From Geobacteraceae bacterium (lineage in GTDB: Bacteria > Desulfobacterota > Desulfuromonadia > Desulfuromonadales > Geopsychrobacteraceae): a DNA stretch of 6,200 nt. The notes under the pieces were generated by a model that was not told the origin of the DNA, made no database searches, and worked only from the letters and a program-made list of their open reading frames with translations. Each line of letters starts with the position of its first letter. Position 1 is the first letter of the stretch. Positions 1-5,607 of the stretch are shown here, piece after piece. Location: positions 1-6,200 of the forward strand of contig JAMOPE010000425.1 in assembly GCA_027064785.1 (NCBI GenBank). The letters are read 5' to 3'. Position numbers and translations under genes: made by a program.

Positions 1-422
1 GATGCACGAATGCGGCGCAGTTTCTCGGGTTCAGCCGGGATAAGGAATAAGTCGGTAACTTGCTTCAACACCAACAATCCACAAGCACGATTATTATCAT
101 CAACAACTGGCAGCATCCGAATACGGTGACGATGATAAAGTTCAACAGCTTGAGACATAGGAGCAGACTGATGAATTGAGATGACCTTCTCAGTTACAAC
201 ATCTTTGACCCGGGGGTGAACATCAGAGAGTAACTCAGGAACCTCAACCTGTAGGTGATCGAGAATGAACTGCGTCTGCTGATTAATATTCCCGGCACGT
301 GCCGCTGAGACACCATGCAAACCCTGCCGCTGACGCAGATCGGCGTAAGCTATTGCACTGCAGATCGAATCAGAATCGGGATTACGGTGACCGACAACAA
401 AGACTCTATCACTCCCGGACAT
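1..422 (-). CDS. Manganese-dependent inorganic pyrophosphatase, CBS-containing family II (5' part only)
   Basis: A cytoplasmic enzyme expected to hydrolyse pyrophosphate to two phosphates, pulling biosynthetic reactions forward. The gene runs off the left edge, so only the first 140 residues are visible. Residues 11-20 read GHRNPDSDSI, the first metal-binding motif of the DHH/family II pyrophosphatases (His12, Asp16 and Asp18 as Mn ligands), followed by the typical CSAIAYADL helix. Residues about 71-125 form a first CBS domain (RVKDVVTEKVISI ... MLPVVDDN ... GLLVLKQV). Plain family II enzymes lack this insertion, so this belongs to the longer CBS-regulated class, which binds adenine nucleotides; some members also carry a DRTGG domain between two CBS repeats, but that part is outside the window. 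The ATG at 420-422 follows a good AAAGGAG, and the gene sits 22 bp after the DUF3108 stop, suggesting one operon. The catalytic DHHA2 end is not seen. Confidence 0.9.
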   Translation of the reverse strand, partial: MSGSDRVFVVGHRNPDSDSICSAIAYADLRQRQGLHGVSAARAGNINQQTQFILDHLQVEVPELLSDVHPRVKDVVTEKVISIHQSAPMSQAVELYHRHRIRMLPVVDDNNRACGLLVLKQVTDLFLIPAEPEKLRRIRA

Positions 423-444
423 ATCTTCTCCTTTTATGACAGTA

Positions 445-1251
445 TCAGGGGGTTCGCAACGTACCATGGACATCTCCCAACCCGATAACATTTTTAATAA
501 TCCCTTTTGACGGCCGCAGCTGACCATCAAAACTAGCCAGGATGTCCCGCCCCTTGGTCCCAAAAACCTCGGGATCGACAAGAATACGATATTGAAGCGG
601 GTCGGCGTTAAAGAATTTCTTGTCTTTATGGCTGGCTTCTTTCAATGGAGTGACAACGATATCCTGAGGGCCTTTGCGATGAAATGTCGGTATCAGAATA
701 GCACCCATCTCCAATTTTGGATAAAAATTAAGGCGCAGGTTATATAAAGCACTTAAAATATCAAATAATTGTATTTCCTGTTTAAGAGGGTAAACCTGAT
801 CGGCATAGGTGCGGCCGTCTTTAATTTTTTGATAAAGAACCTGTCCTGACGCGTAATCGAAATCGTAACGGGTGACCTTTTCCCTCCGGGATGATCCCTT
901 TCCCCGAATCGTATGAGAGCTGTGCCAGATCGGAATCAATAGACCATCGGGACCAATTTTCATCAGAGTTTGATATTTTTCCACCCGGTCACGAGTAAAG
1001 AAAGCAGCGACACCCAATGTTTTCGCTTCCAGGACAACCAGAAAGGTATCAGGGTCCTCACCCTCCGATAGCGATAATGATCCTTCAGCAAGATGCTGAA
1101 ACCAAAGAAAGGAGACATCGTACAGGAGAGTCTCACCGACCAAAGAGAGAATCGGATGATTGTCACTGCGGAAGGTCTCCACAGCACGCACAATAGTCGG
1201 CGGACAGACAAAAAACAGACAAAAGATGAGGATTATGATTGATTTTTGCAT
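445..1251 (-). CDS. Secreted DUF3108 domain protein
   Basis: Function unknown. The protein has 268 residues from the chosen ATG at 1249-1251. Residues 1-23 form a clear Sec signal peptide: K3, a hydrophobic core IIILIFCLFFV, then VRA as the cleavage site before VETF. The position before Cys16 does not fit a lipobox, so a soluble periplasmic protein is expected. The mature part looks like DUF3108: it begins with the GETLLYDVSFLWF strand, continues with a beta-rich middle (KTLGVAAFFTRDRVEKYQTLM) and contains LFDILSALYNLR and a late FGTKGRDILASFDG segment. A TTG 18 codons upstream stays in frame but would bury the signal peptide, so the ATG is preferred although its ribosome binding site is weak (GACGGGCA). 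The gene precedes the pyrophosphatase gene by 22 bp and is divergent from the ArsR-family gene. The family call is from recall of conserved segments; the biological role cannot be inferred. Confidence 0.85.
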   Translation of the reverse strand: MQKSIIILIFCLFFVCPPTIVRAVETFRSDNHPILSLVGETLLYDVSFLWFQHLAEGSLSLSEGEDPDTFLVVLEAKTLGVAAFFTRDRVEKYQTLMKIGPDGLLIPIWHSSHTIRGKGSSRREKVTRYDFDYASGQVLYQKIKDGRTYADQVYPLKQEIQLFDILSALYNLRLNFYPKLEMGAILIPTFHRKGPQDIVVTPLKEASHKDKKFFNADPLQYRILVDPEVFGTKGRDILASFDGQLRPSKGIIKNVIGLGDVHGTLRTP

Positions 1252-1282
1252 TGCCCGTCGTTCAGAAAGAACAAAAAAGTGA

Positions 1283-1312
1283 TTTATAAAATAAAATAGC
1301 GTCAATAAACAA
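1283..1312 (-). promoter_or_regulatory. Possible promoter for the DUF3108-pyrophosphatase unit
   Basis: Read on the minus strand, TTGTTT (1307-1312) is followed after 18 bp by TATAAA (1283-1288), giving a sigma70-like promoter whose start would fall near 1276, about 25 nt before the ATG at 1251. The match is moderate and the region is AT-rich, so chance resemblance is possible. Confidence 0.4.
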
Positions 1313-1319
1313 ACACTTC

Positions 1320-1348
1320 TTGACGAAAAAAAATCCTGCCATTAATAT
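1320..1348 (+). promoter_or_regulatory. Sigma70-type promoter of the ArsR-family gene
   Basis: TTGACG (1320-1325) and TAATAT (1343-1348) are separated by exactly 17 bp, a near-consensus -35/-10 pair. Transcription would start near 1355, inside the palindrome at 1352-1366 and about 32 nt before the ATG at 1387. Confidence 0.65.
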
Positions 1349-1351
1349 CCA

Positions 1352-1366
1352 TATATTCAAAATATA
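1352..1366. promoter_or_regulatory. Palindromic operator candidate for the ArsR-family repressor
   Basis: A perfect inverted repeat TATATT-CAA-AATATA overlaps the predicted transcription start and lies 7 bp ahead of the GAGGAG ribosome binding site (1374-1379). AT-rich dyads around ATTCAA are typical of ArsR/SmtB-type operators, and this position would block initiation. Autoregulation is inferred, not shown; the arms are short and AT-rich. Confidence 0.55.
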
Positions 1367-1386
1367 ATAAAACGAGGAGCCCGACT

Positions 1387-1710
1387 ATGTCAGAAGCATC
1401 CGACCATCCACCTTTTGAATCCGATGAAACCTTTGATCGGGAATCTGAGATTCTGAAAGTTCTTGGCCACCCCATCCGTCTGAAAATTGTTGCCGGGCTG
1501 ATGTCGCAATCGTGTAATGTCAAAAAGATCTGGGAATGCCTTTCACTGCCACAGGCAACCGTTTCTCAACATTTGGCATTACTGAAGAACAAAAATATTA
1601 TCACCGGACGCCGGGAAGGCGTTGAAGTCTACTATCAGGTGACTTCACCGGAAGCTATCAGAATCGTCACTGCAATTTTCGGTGACTCAATTTCGTGCCC
1701 CGGTAACTAA
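1387..1710 (+). CDS. ArsR-family winged-helix transcriptional regulator
   Basis: A 107-residue DNA-binding repressor of the ArsR/SmtB class, expected to act as a cytoplasmic homodimer. Residues 20-38 (SEILKVLGHPIRLKIVAGL) are the family's opening helices with the conserved LGHPIRL. Residues 54-67 (LPQATVSQHLALLK) are the recognition helix, and 71-85 form the beta wing ending in VYYQV. The As/Sb-binding ELCVCDL box of classical ArsR aligns with SCNVKKI (42-48): both metal-ligand Cys positions are replaced (Asn44, Lys46), while Cys43 sits one place off. Other cysteines are Cys51 and Cys104. A thiol-based sensor using Cys43 and Cys104 is conceivable but unproven, and arsenic sensing by the standard site is unlikely. 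ATG 1387 follows GAGGAG at 1374-1379. The gene is monocistronic, ends in a hairpin terminator, and is divergent from the DUF3108 gene. The inducing signal is unknown. Confidence 0.92.
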   Translation: MSEASDHPPFESDETFDRESEILKVLGHPIRLKIVAGLMSQSCNVKKIWECLSLPQATVSQHLALLKNKNIITGRREGVEVYYQVTSPEAIRIVTAIFGDSISCPGN

Positions 1711-1731
1711 TCTAAACTAAACACTTTGAAT

Positions 1732-1769
1732 AAAAAAAGCGATCGTCCTATCCGGCGACCGCTTTTTTT
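1732..1769. terminator. Bidirectional intrinsic terminator between convergent genes
   Basis: Seven A residues (1732-1738) and GCGATCG pair with CGACCGC and seven T residues (1763-1769), giving a 14-bp stem with one A-C mismatch on the plus strand, around a short loop. The T run serves the ArsR-family gene. The A run reads as a U tract on the other strand and can serve the tautomerase gene ending at 1787. In the minus-strand RNA the mismatch becomes a G-U pair. Confidence 0.85.
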
Positions 1770-1786
1770 ATTCAAATCAGATTTGC

Positions 1787-1984
1787 CTATTTACCTGAAC
1801 GGATCGCTTCAACAGTTTTTCCACGAATCCCCCAGTTTTCAGCTGAAACTTCTTCAATGATGACATGAGTCGCCTCAGGGTTTTTACCTAAAACTTCTTT
1901 CATTGCCACAGTAATCCGATCCATCAACTCTTCTTTTTTCTCGGCACTGATCCCTTCAACTGCACGTACAATAACGACAGGCAT
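1787..1984 (-). CDS. 4-oxalocrotonate tautomerase family protein
   Basis: A 65-residue protein (64 after removal of Met) of the tautomerase superfamily, whose members use an N-terminal proline as general base to interconvert keto and enol forms. The start at 1982-1984 is fixed by Pro2, which becomes the catalytic Pro1, and by AAAGGAG at 1993-1999; an in-frame start seven codons earlier would hide the proline. Mature residues 1-12 (PVVIVRAVEGIS), GKNPEATHVIIEEV (32-45) and NWGIRGK (49-55) follow the family outline. Compared with Pseudomonas 4-OT, Arg11 is Ile, Arg39 is His and Phe50 is Trp, so the classical substrate is unlikely; the pattern resembles DmpI/HP0924-like members of unknown substrate. 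No aromatic meta-cleavage genes are nearby. It lies 103 bp downstream of a methyltransferase gene on the same strand and appears to have its own promoter. Confidence 0.93.
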   Translation of the reverse strand: MPVVIVRAVEGISAEKKEELMDRITVAMKEVLGKNPEATHVIIEEVSAENWGIRGKTVEAIRSGK

Positions 1985-1992
1985 TGTAAAAT

Positions 1993-1999
1993 CTCCTTT
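1993..1999 (-). promoter_or_regulatory. Ribosome binding site that fixes the tautomerase start
   Basis: AAAGGAG on the minus strand, 8 nt before the ATG at 1984. It places the proline directly after the initiator Met and rules against the earlier in-frame codon at 2003-2005. Confidence 0.8.
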
Positions 2000-2025
2000 C
2001 AACATGTGTCACAAATAATTCCAGC

Positions 2026-2054
2026 AGTATAGCTTGAGTATCAAAAAATCAACA
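2026..2054 (-). promoter_or_regulatory. Possible promoter of the tautomerase gene
   Basis: On the minus strand TATACT (2026-2031) is a good -10 element. Upstream lie TTGATT (2047-2052, 15-bp spacing) or TGTTGA (2049-2054, 17-bp spacing) as imperfect -35 choices. The start would be near 2019, leaving a leader of about 35 nt. No terminator hairpin is seen after the methyltransferase, so read-through is also possible. Confidence 0.4.
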
Positions 2055-2087
2055 GTCTAATTTAGGTTAAATTGTACCAGTAGAAAA

Positions 2088-2984
2088 TTATATTTTCCGG
2101 TAATGAAGGATATTCAGCCCTTTTTCTGGTTCTGCTTCGGGAAAGTCATCTTCCGATCGATATGTATCAACCCATTGAAGGGGCAGTTCAACCTTTTGAA
2201 ATAATCCTTTAATATCGTCCGTACTTATTCTCGGGCTACTTAGACAAAAAAGAATCTCTCCATTTTCAGACAATAACCCGGGCAGTTTTCGAGCAAGCTT
2301 AGGCCAGTCACGCTGGGGACGAAAGCTACTTCCTTGCTCATCGGGCGGGTCACAAATAATCATATCAAATGGAGCAAGTTTTCGTAATCGACTAAAGCTC
2401 CTGAAAATCTCAAGGGGGAGAAAACTAACCCGGCGTAAATCAAGGTGATTCAGTTGGTGGTTCGACCGACCAAGAGCGAGAGCCCCTCGATTCATATCAA
2501 TATTGACAACGTTATCAGCACCACCGGCAATTGCAGCGACAGAAAAGCTACAGCTATAGGAAAACAGGTTAAGGATCTTCTTTCCCTCTGCGTTCTGGCG
2601 GACGAATGTCCGCCCCACCGCCATGTCGAGGAAGAAACCGATATTCTGAGCATCATTTAAACGGAGTCGATAATTCAAGCCTGCTTCAATAGCATTTACA
2701 TTGTCAGGAAGTTCACCCGCAATAACGGAACTGGGAGAATGAGGCAGGTAGCGTTTTTGCACAACAACCGCCTCTGCGGTTAAGTACTGTTTGATCCATG
2801 TCGCAAGTTCTTCAACCCAACCTTCTGGTCGATCACGATATAGAGTGACTAGGACAACCGGGGAAAACCAGTCAATCAGAACGTCTTCGTAGCCGGGAAA
2901 ACAGTGTCCACGACCATGAAATAGACGTTGCGACTCAGCCCCGGGAAGTCCCTTCTTCTCAATCTCACACTTAAGTAAATTCAT
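2088..2984 (-). CDS. Class I SAM-dependent methyltransferase, RlmI/RlmK-like
   Basis: A 298-residue enzyme expected to transfer a methyl group from S-adenosylmethionine, probably to RNA; the exact substrate cannot be read from the sequence. Residues 1-80 form an N-terminal region with RLFHGRG (20-26) and DWFSPVVLVTLYRD, as in the RlmI-like group. The family signature QNIGFFLDM is at 113-121. SAM motif I is ILNLFSYSCSFSVAA (137-151), the acidic loop is VVNIDMNRGAL (159-169), and DPP at 212-214 in FDMIICDPPDEQGSSF is the catalytic loop. This agrees with the Methyltrans_SAM (PF10672) type; there is no Cys near DPP that would indicate an m5U/m5C mechanism. The start is uncertain: ATG 2982-2984 has no evident Shine-Dalgarno sequence, and a TTG at 3014 is an alternative adding 10 residues without any better site. 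The gene is divergent from the DUF3014 gene. Confidence 0.88.
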   Translation of the reverse strand: MNLLKCEIEKKGLPGAESQRLFHGRGHCFPGYEDVLIDWFSPVVLVTLYRDRPEGWVEELATWIKQYLTAEAVVVQKRYLPHSPSSVIAGELPDNVNAIEAGLNYRLRLNDAQNIGFFLDMAVGRTFVRQNAEGKKILNLFSYSCSFSVAAIAGGADNVVNIDMNRGALALGRSNHQLNHLDLRRVSFLPLEIFRSFSRLRKLAPFDMIICDPPDEQGSSFRPQRDWPKLARKLPGLLSENGEILFCLSSPRISTDDIKGLFQKVELPLQWVDTYRSEDDFPEAEPEKGLNILHYRKI

Positions 2985-3020
2985 AAAAGTTGCCCGGCAT
3001 TGGAAAAAAATCAAAAAACA

Positions 3021-3048
3021 CGAATAACTGCTGGAAATGATAAAACAA
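3021..3048 (-). promoter_or_regulatory. Possible promoter of the methyltransferase gene
   Basis: Minus-strand TTGTTT (3043-3048), a 16-bp spacer and TATTCG (3021-3026). The start would be near 3014, giving a leader of about 30 nt before the ATG at 2984 and making the TTG at 3014 an unlikely start codon. Only a moderate match. Confidence 0.3.
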
Positions 3049-3080
3049 TCTGGTCATAATGAATAGAAGATATCTCTATG

Positions 3081-3088
3081 GGAGAAGG
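3081..3088 (+). promoter_or_regulatory. Ribosome binding site that selects the DUF3014 start
   Basis: GGAGAAGG lies 4 nt before ATG 3093. The in-frame ATG at 3078 overlaps the upstream side of this site and has only a poor AGAAGA ahead of it, so the later ATG is preferred. Confidence 0.7.
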
Positions 3089-3092
3089 CTCT

Positions 3093-3935
3093 ATGAATAG
3101 AACAAATCTGATTATTTTCTTTCTTGTCGTTCTGCTTGGAGCACTCGGTGTTGCTATCTACTTTCAGGGACACCCAGTTCAAGAGCAGACTGTTGAAGAA
3201 GCTCTCCCGACACCACCTCCGGAGCCTATCAAAAAGCCGATTGTCCATTATCCGGTTCCCGAAGCAGTGACTCCCGCCCCTCAGGAAGAAAAAACTCCTT
3301 TGGAGCCTGTTGCGAAAGCGGTCGAACCAACTTTACCTGATACCCTACCACCAGTTCAAAAAAGTGATCAGAGTATCCAGGACGCGTTGCAAAGTCTCCT
3401 GACCGATCAGTCTACAGTGGAGTTACTCCATATCGACAACTTTATTCAGAAATTTGTTGCAACGGTCGACAATCTTCCGGAAAAACGCTTGCCCCGGGCT
3501 CACCTGCCGATCAAGCCTCCGGGTGGAAAATTTCTGATCGCCGGAACGACCGAAGAACCGCAGATCAGTGCTAAGAACTATCAACGTTATGCACCTTATG
3601 TCGGTCTGCTTGAATCAATCAATCAGGATCTGACCCTCAAAGTTTATACCTACTTTTATCCATTATTTCAAAAGGCTTATGAGCAGCTGGGCTACCAGAA
3701 TGCCTATTTCAACGACCGGCTCGTCTACGTTCTAGAACATCTGCTTGAAACACCGAATCCAGCAGATCCGATACTTCTGGCGCAACCGGCGGTTCTCTAT
3801 ACGTATGCAGATCCCATGTTGGAAAATCTCTCAGCAGGGCAGAAGACTCTCTTGCGTATCGGGCAGGAGCAAAGGCTCAAAGTCTTTAAGGTTCTCGATA
3901 GTTACCGGGAGAAGCTGATCAATCTCCACCCCTGA
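3093..3935 (+). CDS. Membrane-anchored DUF3014 domain protein
   Basis: Function unknown. The protein has 280 residues from ATG 3093. Residues 6-24 (LIIFFLVVLLGALGVAIYF) are a single N-terminal membrane segment after a short positive start (N2, R3), so most of the protein should face the periplasm. Residues about 38-90 are a proline- and glutamate-rich spacer (TPPPEP, HYPVPEAV, TLPDTLPP), suited to crossing the cell wall space or keeping the domain off the membrane. From about residue 92 comes the conserved domain, with LLHIDNFIQKFVATVDNLPEKRLPR and KPPGGKF, which I recognise as DUF3014. The rest is mainly helical and rich in Tyr and Leu (YQRYAPYVGLLESI, KVYTYFYPLFQKAYEQLGY). It stands alone on the plus strand and is closed by a hairpin. 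A probable promoter is TGGAAA-17-CATAAT (3032-3060), a weak match. Confidence 0.87.
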   Translation: MNRTNLIIFFLVVLLGALGVAIYFQGHPVQEQTVEEALPTPPPEPIKKPIVHYPVPEAVTPAPQEEKTPLEPVAKAVEPTLPDTLPPVQKSDQSIQDALQSLLTDQSTVELLHIDNFIQKFVATVDNLPEKRLPRAHLPIKPPGGKFLIAGTTEEPQISAKNYQRYAPYVGLLESINQDLTLKVYTYFYPLFQKAYEQLGYQNAYFNDRLVYVLEHLLETPNPADPILLAQPAVLYTYADPMLENLSAGQKTLLRIGQEQRLKVFKVLDSYREKLINLHP

Positions 3936-3940
3936 ACGCA

Positions 3941-3974
3941 AGAAAGGCTCAACCTTTGCGGGTTGAGCCTTTCT
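3941..3974. terminator. Hairpin after the DUF3014 gene, probably bidirectional
   Basis: A perfect 14-bp inverted repeat (AGAAAGGCTCAACC, 6-nt loop TTTGCG, GGTTGAGCCTTTCT) begins 5 nt after the stop. It sits between convergent genes. No long T run follows on either side; the T-rich part is inside the stem, so termination may be less complete than at 1732-1769. Confidence 0.75.
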
Positions 3975-3998
3975 ACGATCTCAGGACAGAATAAAAAA

Positions 3999-4184
3999 CT
4001 AGTTCATCCGTCTCTCTGGGCCCTGATAGCCTGAGCTGGCCGTTCTCACGGGGTCAATCCCCGGATACACCCACCCGTCTGAACGCTGAAATTTAATAAT
4101 ACTGTCAGCATCAATCAAAGCCTGAAGCCTTTGCGGATCAACCATGCCCATCATTCCATCTTCATAGATCACTGAAACTTCCAT
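3999..4184 (-). CDS. Small GPERR-tail protein, copy 2
   Basis: A 61-residue protein of unknown function, with no signal peptide or membrane segment, so cytoplasmic. It aligns without gaps over 52 residues to the 63-residue protein encoded at 4310-4501: about 27 identities, including DG (9-10), RL (19-20), LI (23-24), F32, RS (34-35), GWV (37-39), G42, DP (44-45), R47 and the terminal GPERR (55-59). The N-terminal half looks like a small beta-alpha unit (VSVIYEDG, then a helix QRLQALIDA), followed by a Trp-containing strand and a basic tail. ATG 4182-4184 follows a strong AAGGAG. It is separated from copy 1 by 125 bp with no clear terminator; a weak 7-bp hairpin (4199-4205 with 4219-4225) lies just ahead of the ribosome binding site. 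It may be co-transcribed or have its own weak promoter. The homology to copy 1 shows it is a real gene. Confidence 0.85.
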   Translation of the reverse strand: MEVSVIYEDGMMGMVDPQRLQALIDADSIIKFQRSDGWVYPGIDPVRTASSGYQGPERRMN

Positions 4185-4309
4185 TTTTATTCTCCTTACA
4201 ACTAGCTATAACACAAAACCAGTTGATGGAGAAGTTAATAGAAGTAAAAGCACTGTCATATCAGTATGTTAATCTAAGAGAACAAACATTAAGAACAAAG
4301 AAGGGATCA

Positions 4310-4501
4310 CTATTTTTTGCGTCGCCGCTCCGGTCCGACATAGTGGCCACGCAGCGTACTGCGAATTGGATCGCGACCAACAGTCACCCATCCGGCAGAG
4401 CGTTCAAACTGCTCGATCTCGCTCATAACAATCAGTTCATCAAGTCTTTTTGAAGGGACCAGATCAATACGGCCATCTTTAAAACGAACACGAATCAACA
4501 T
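4310..4501 (-). CDS. Small GPERR-tail protein, copy 1
   Basis: A 63-residue protein of unknown function, paralogous to the one at 3999-4184. Seen in it: LIRVRFKDG (2-10), a likely helix KRLDELIVMSEIEQF (18-32), the conserved RSAGWVTVGRDPIR (34-47), then a Gly/Tyr linker and a strongly basic end, GPERRRKK (56-63). This copy is more basic than copy 2. From memory, short proteins with this RS-GWV-G-DP-R ... GPERR layout occur in other Desulfuromonadales, but I know of no assigned role. ATG 4499-4501 lies 11 nt after the stop of the DRTGG ATPase gene, and its GGAGAG ribosome binding site falls in that gap, so it is the last closely coupled gene of the dxs-side operon. Basic tail and small size would suit nucleic acid or partner-protein binding, which is only a guess. 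Confidence 0.87.
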   Translation of the reverse strand: MLIRVRFKDGRIDLVPSKRLDELIVMSEIEQFERSAGWVTVGRDPIRSTLRGHYVGPERRRKK

Positions 4502-4512
4502 AGTCTCTCCAG

Positions 4513-5607
4513 TTAGTCCAGCAGTGCATCAATTGCATCAAAATTGAACCGCTTTTCGGCAAGGTCTGTAATCAGATTAATCTTGTGGGTATCTTCTGCA
4601 GTCAATTTAGAAACATCATCTCGAATAATTTCAAAAACAGTCGAGGATGTGCGTCCTGCCCGCATAAAGGGAATCTTACTGGTTTCAATGATTTTCTGAG
4701 TAATCGGACCAACCGTGCCAACACCGGGAATGATGATACCGGCAATTTTATTGCGGAACTCTTCCAGCTGGTAGAGATTCGCCAACGTCACAAGCAGCTC
4801 ATCGCGACTACTGTTGACAATGATCAGTGTTGACTCTTTGAGCAACTCGACAACCCGCTGCGCCGAAGCTGCACCGATTTGGACATTATTAACAATCCGC
4901 TGTCCCTCTTCTTCGGATGCATGAAGTTCAATACCAAGAACCCCGGCAATTCGCCGCATTGTCGGGTTCGCCAGCATCGGATGATAATTAAACCCTCCGA
5001 TGACTTGAATACCTTCATCGGCAAAGGCCATATTGAGATAGTTCAATGTCTGTGTCCGCTTTTCCGGAATAATTTTATTGACCAGGATAGCTTTCACATC
5101 AGCACGTTCCTTTTGGAACAATGCTAGGTTGATCTGTGCCGAATCGACAACATTCCCCAAACCGCCACCGGTCACCATCAACACCGGAGCACCTGTTTCC
5201 CGGGCAATCCGGGCATTATTACAACCGAAAAGGGTTCCAACTCCGGTATGACCGGCCCCTTCAATAATCAGGAAGTCACTTTTTGCATCAAGCTCAGCGA
5301 TAGCGTCAAACATCTTACCGGCAATCACATCACGCTCAATAACCCCGTCAAGAATCCGCCGAGTATCACCCTGCTGCAAAACAAAAGGCGACATCAGTGG
5401 CAAATCATCAAGCATATCAAAATGACGTGCAATCACTACGGCATCTTTATCCGCAACGATCCCCTGATATTCTGTCGGCTTGGGTCCAATAGGTTTAATA
5501 AAGGCGACCCGTTCATATTTTTTCTTCGCCATATGAATCAACGAAAGACTGGTTGTTGTCTTACCGCTGTTCATTCCCGTTGCAGCAATAAAAACCTTAC
5601 GTGCCAT
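4513..5607 (-). CDS. P-loop ATPase with DRTGG domain (phosphotransacetylase N-terminal-like)
   Basis: A 364-residue cytoplasmic protein matching the N-terminal regulatory part of long phosphate acetyltransferases, but without the catalytic acetyltransferase domain. Residues 1-210 are a dethiobiotin synthetase/CobQ-like (AAA_26) fold: P-loop TGMNSGKTTTS (10-20), FIKPIG (36-41), and IIEGAGHTGVG (114-124) in the Walker B region. Residues about 217-345 form the DRTGG region, with LIIVNSSRDELLVTLANL, AGIIIPGVGTVG and FMRAGRTSSTVFEI; the DR core is altered to SRDE. Family knowledge suggests nucleotide or metabolite sensing rather than catalysis of acetyl-phosphate formation. True dethiobiotin or cobyrinate enzymes are less likely, given the DRTGG half. 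ATG 5605-5607 is chosen: it overlaps the upstream TGA by one nucleotide and has AAGGAG at 5615-5620, 7 nt away; the TTG one codon earlier is less well placed. Translational coupling to the NifX-like gene is expected. The substrate is unknown. Confidence 0.9.
   Translation of the reverse strand: MARKVFIAATGMNSGKTTTSLSLIHMAKKKYERVAFIKPIGPKPTEYQGIVADKDAVVIARHFDMLDDLPLMSPFVLQQGDTRRILDGVIERDVIAGKMFDAIAELDAKSDFLIIEGAGHTGVGTLFGCNNARIARETGAPVLMVTGGGLGNVVDSAQINLALFQKERADVKAILVNKIIPEKRTQTLNYLNMAFADEGIQVIGGFNYHPMLANPTMRRIAGVLGIELHASEEEGQRIVNNVQIGAASAQRVVELLKESTLIIVNSSRDELLVTLANLYQLEEFRNKIAGIIIPGVGTVGPITQKIIETSKIPFMRAGRTSSTVFEIIRDDVSKLTAEDTHKINLITDLAEKRFNFDAIDALLD

Noticed and set aside
2971..3000. A nine-codon frame (ATG at 3000) overlapping the methyltransferase start, as a possible leader peptide
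   Set aside because: It has no ribosome binding site, no attenuator hairpin and no codon run pointing to a regulatory amino acid; such a short frame is expected by chance.
4185..4309. The 125-bp gap between the GPERR genes as a small RNA or decayed third copy
   Set aside because: No remnant of the GWV or GPERR segments is seen in any frame, there is only one weak 7-bp hairpin, and there is no convincing promoter-terminator pair.
4310..4327. The basic GPERRRKK tail read as a PilZ-type RxxxR cyclic-di-GMP motif
   Set aside because: The arginines are not spaced RxxxR, there is no following PilZ barrel, and copy 2 lacks the extra basic residues.
4223..4453. Plus-strand frame over the GPERR copy 1 gene and the gap beside it
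   Set aside because: It begins in the AT-rich gap and runs antisense to the conserved small protein. There is a GGAG-like stretch only by chance, and no similarity to anything known.
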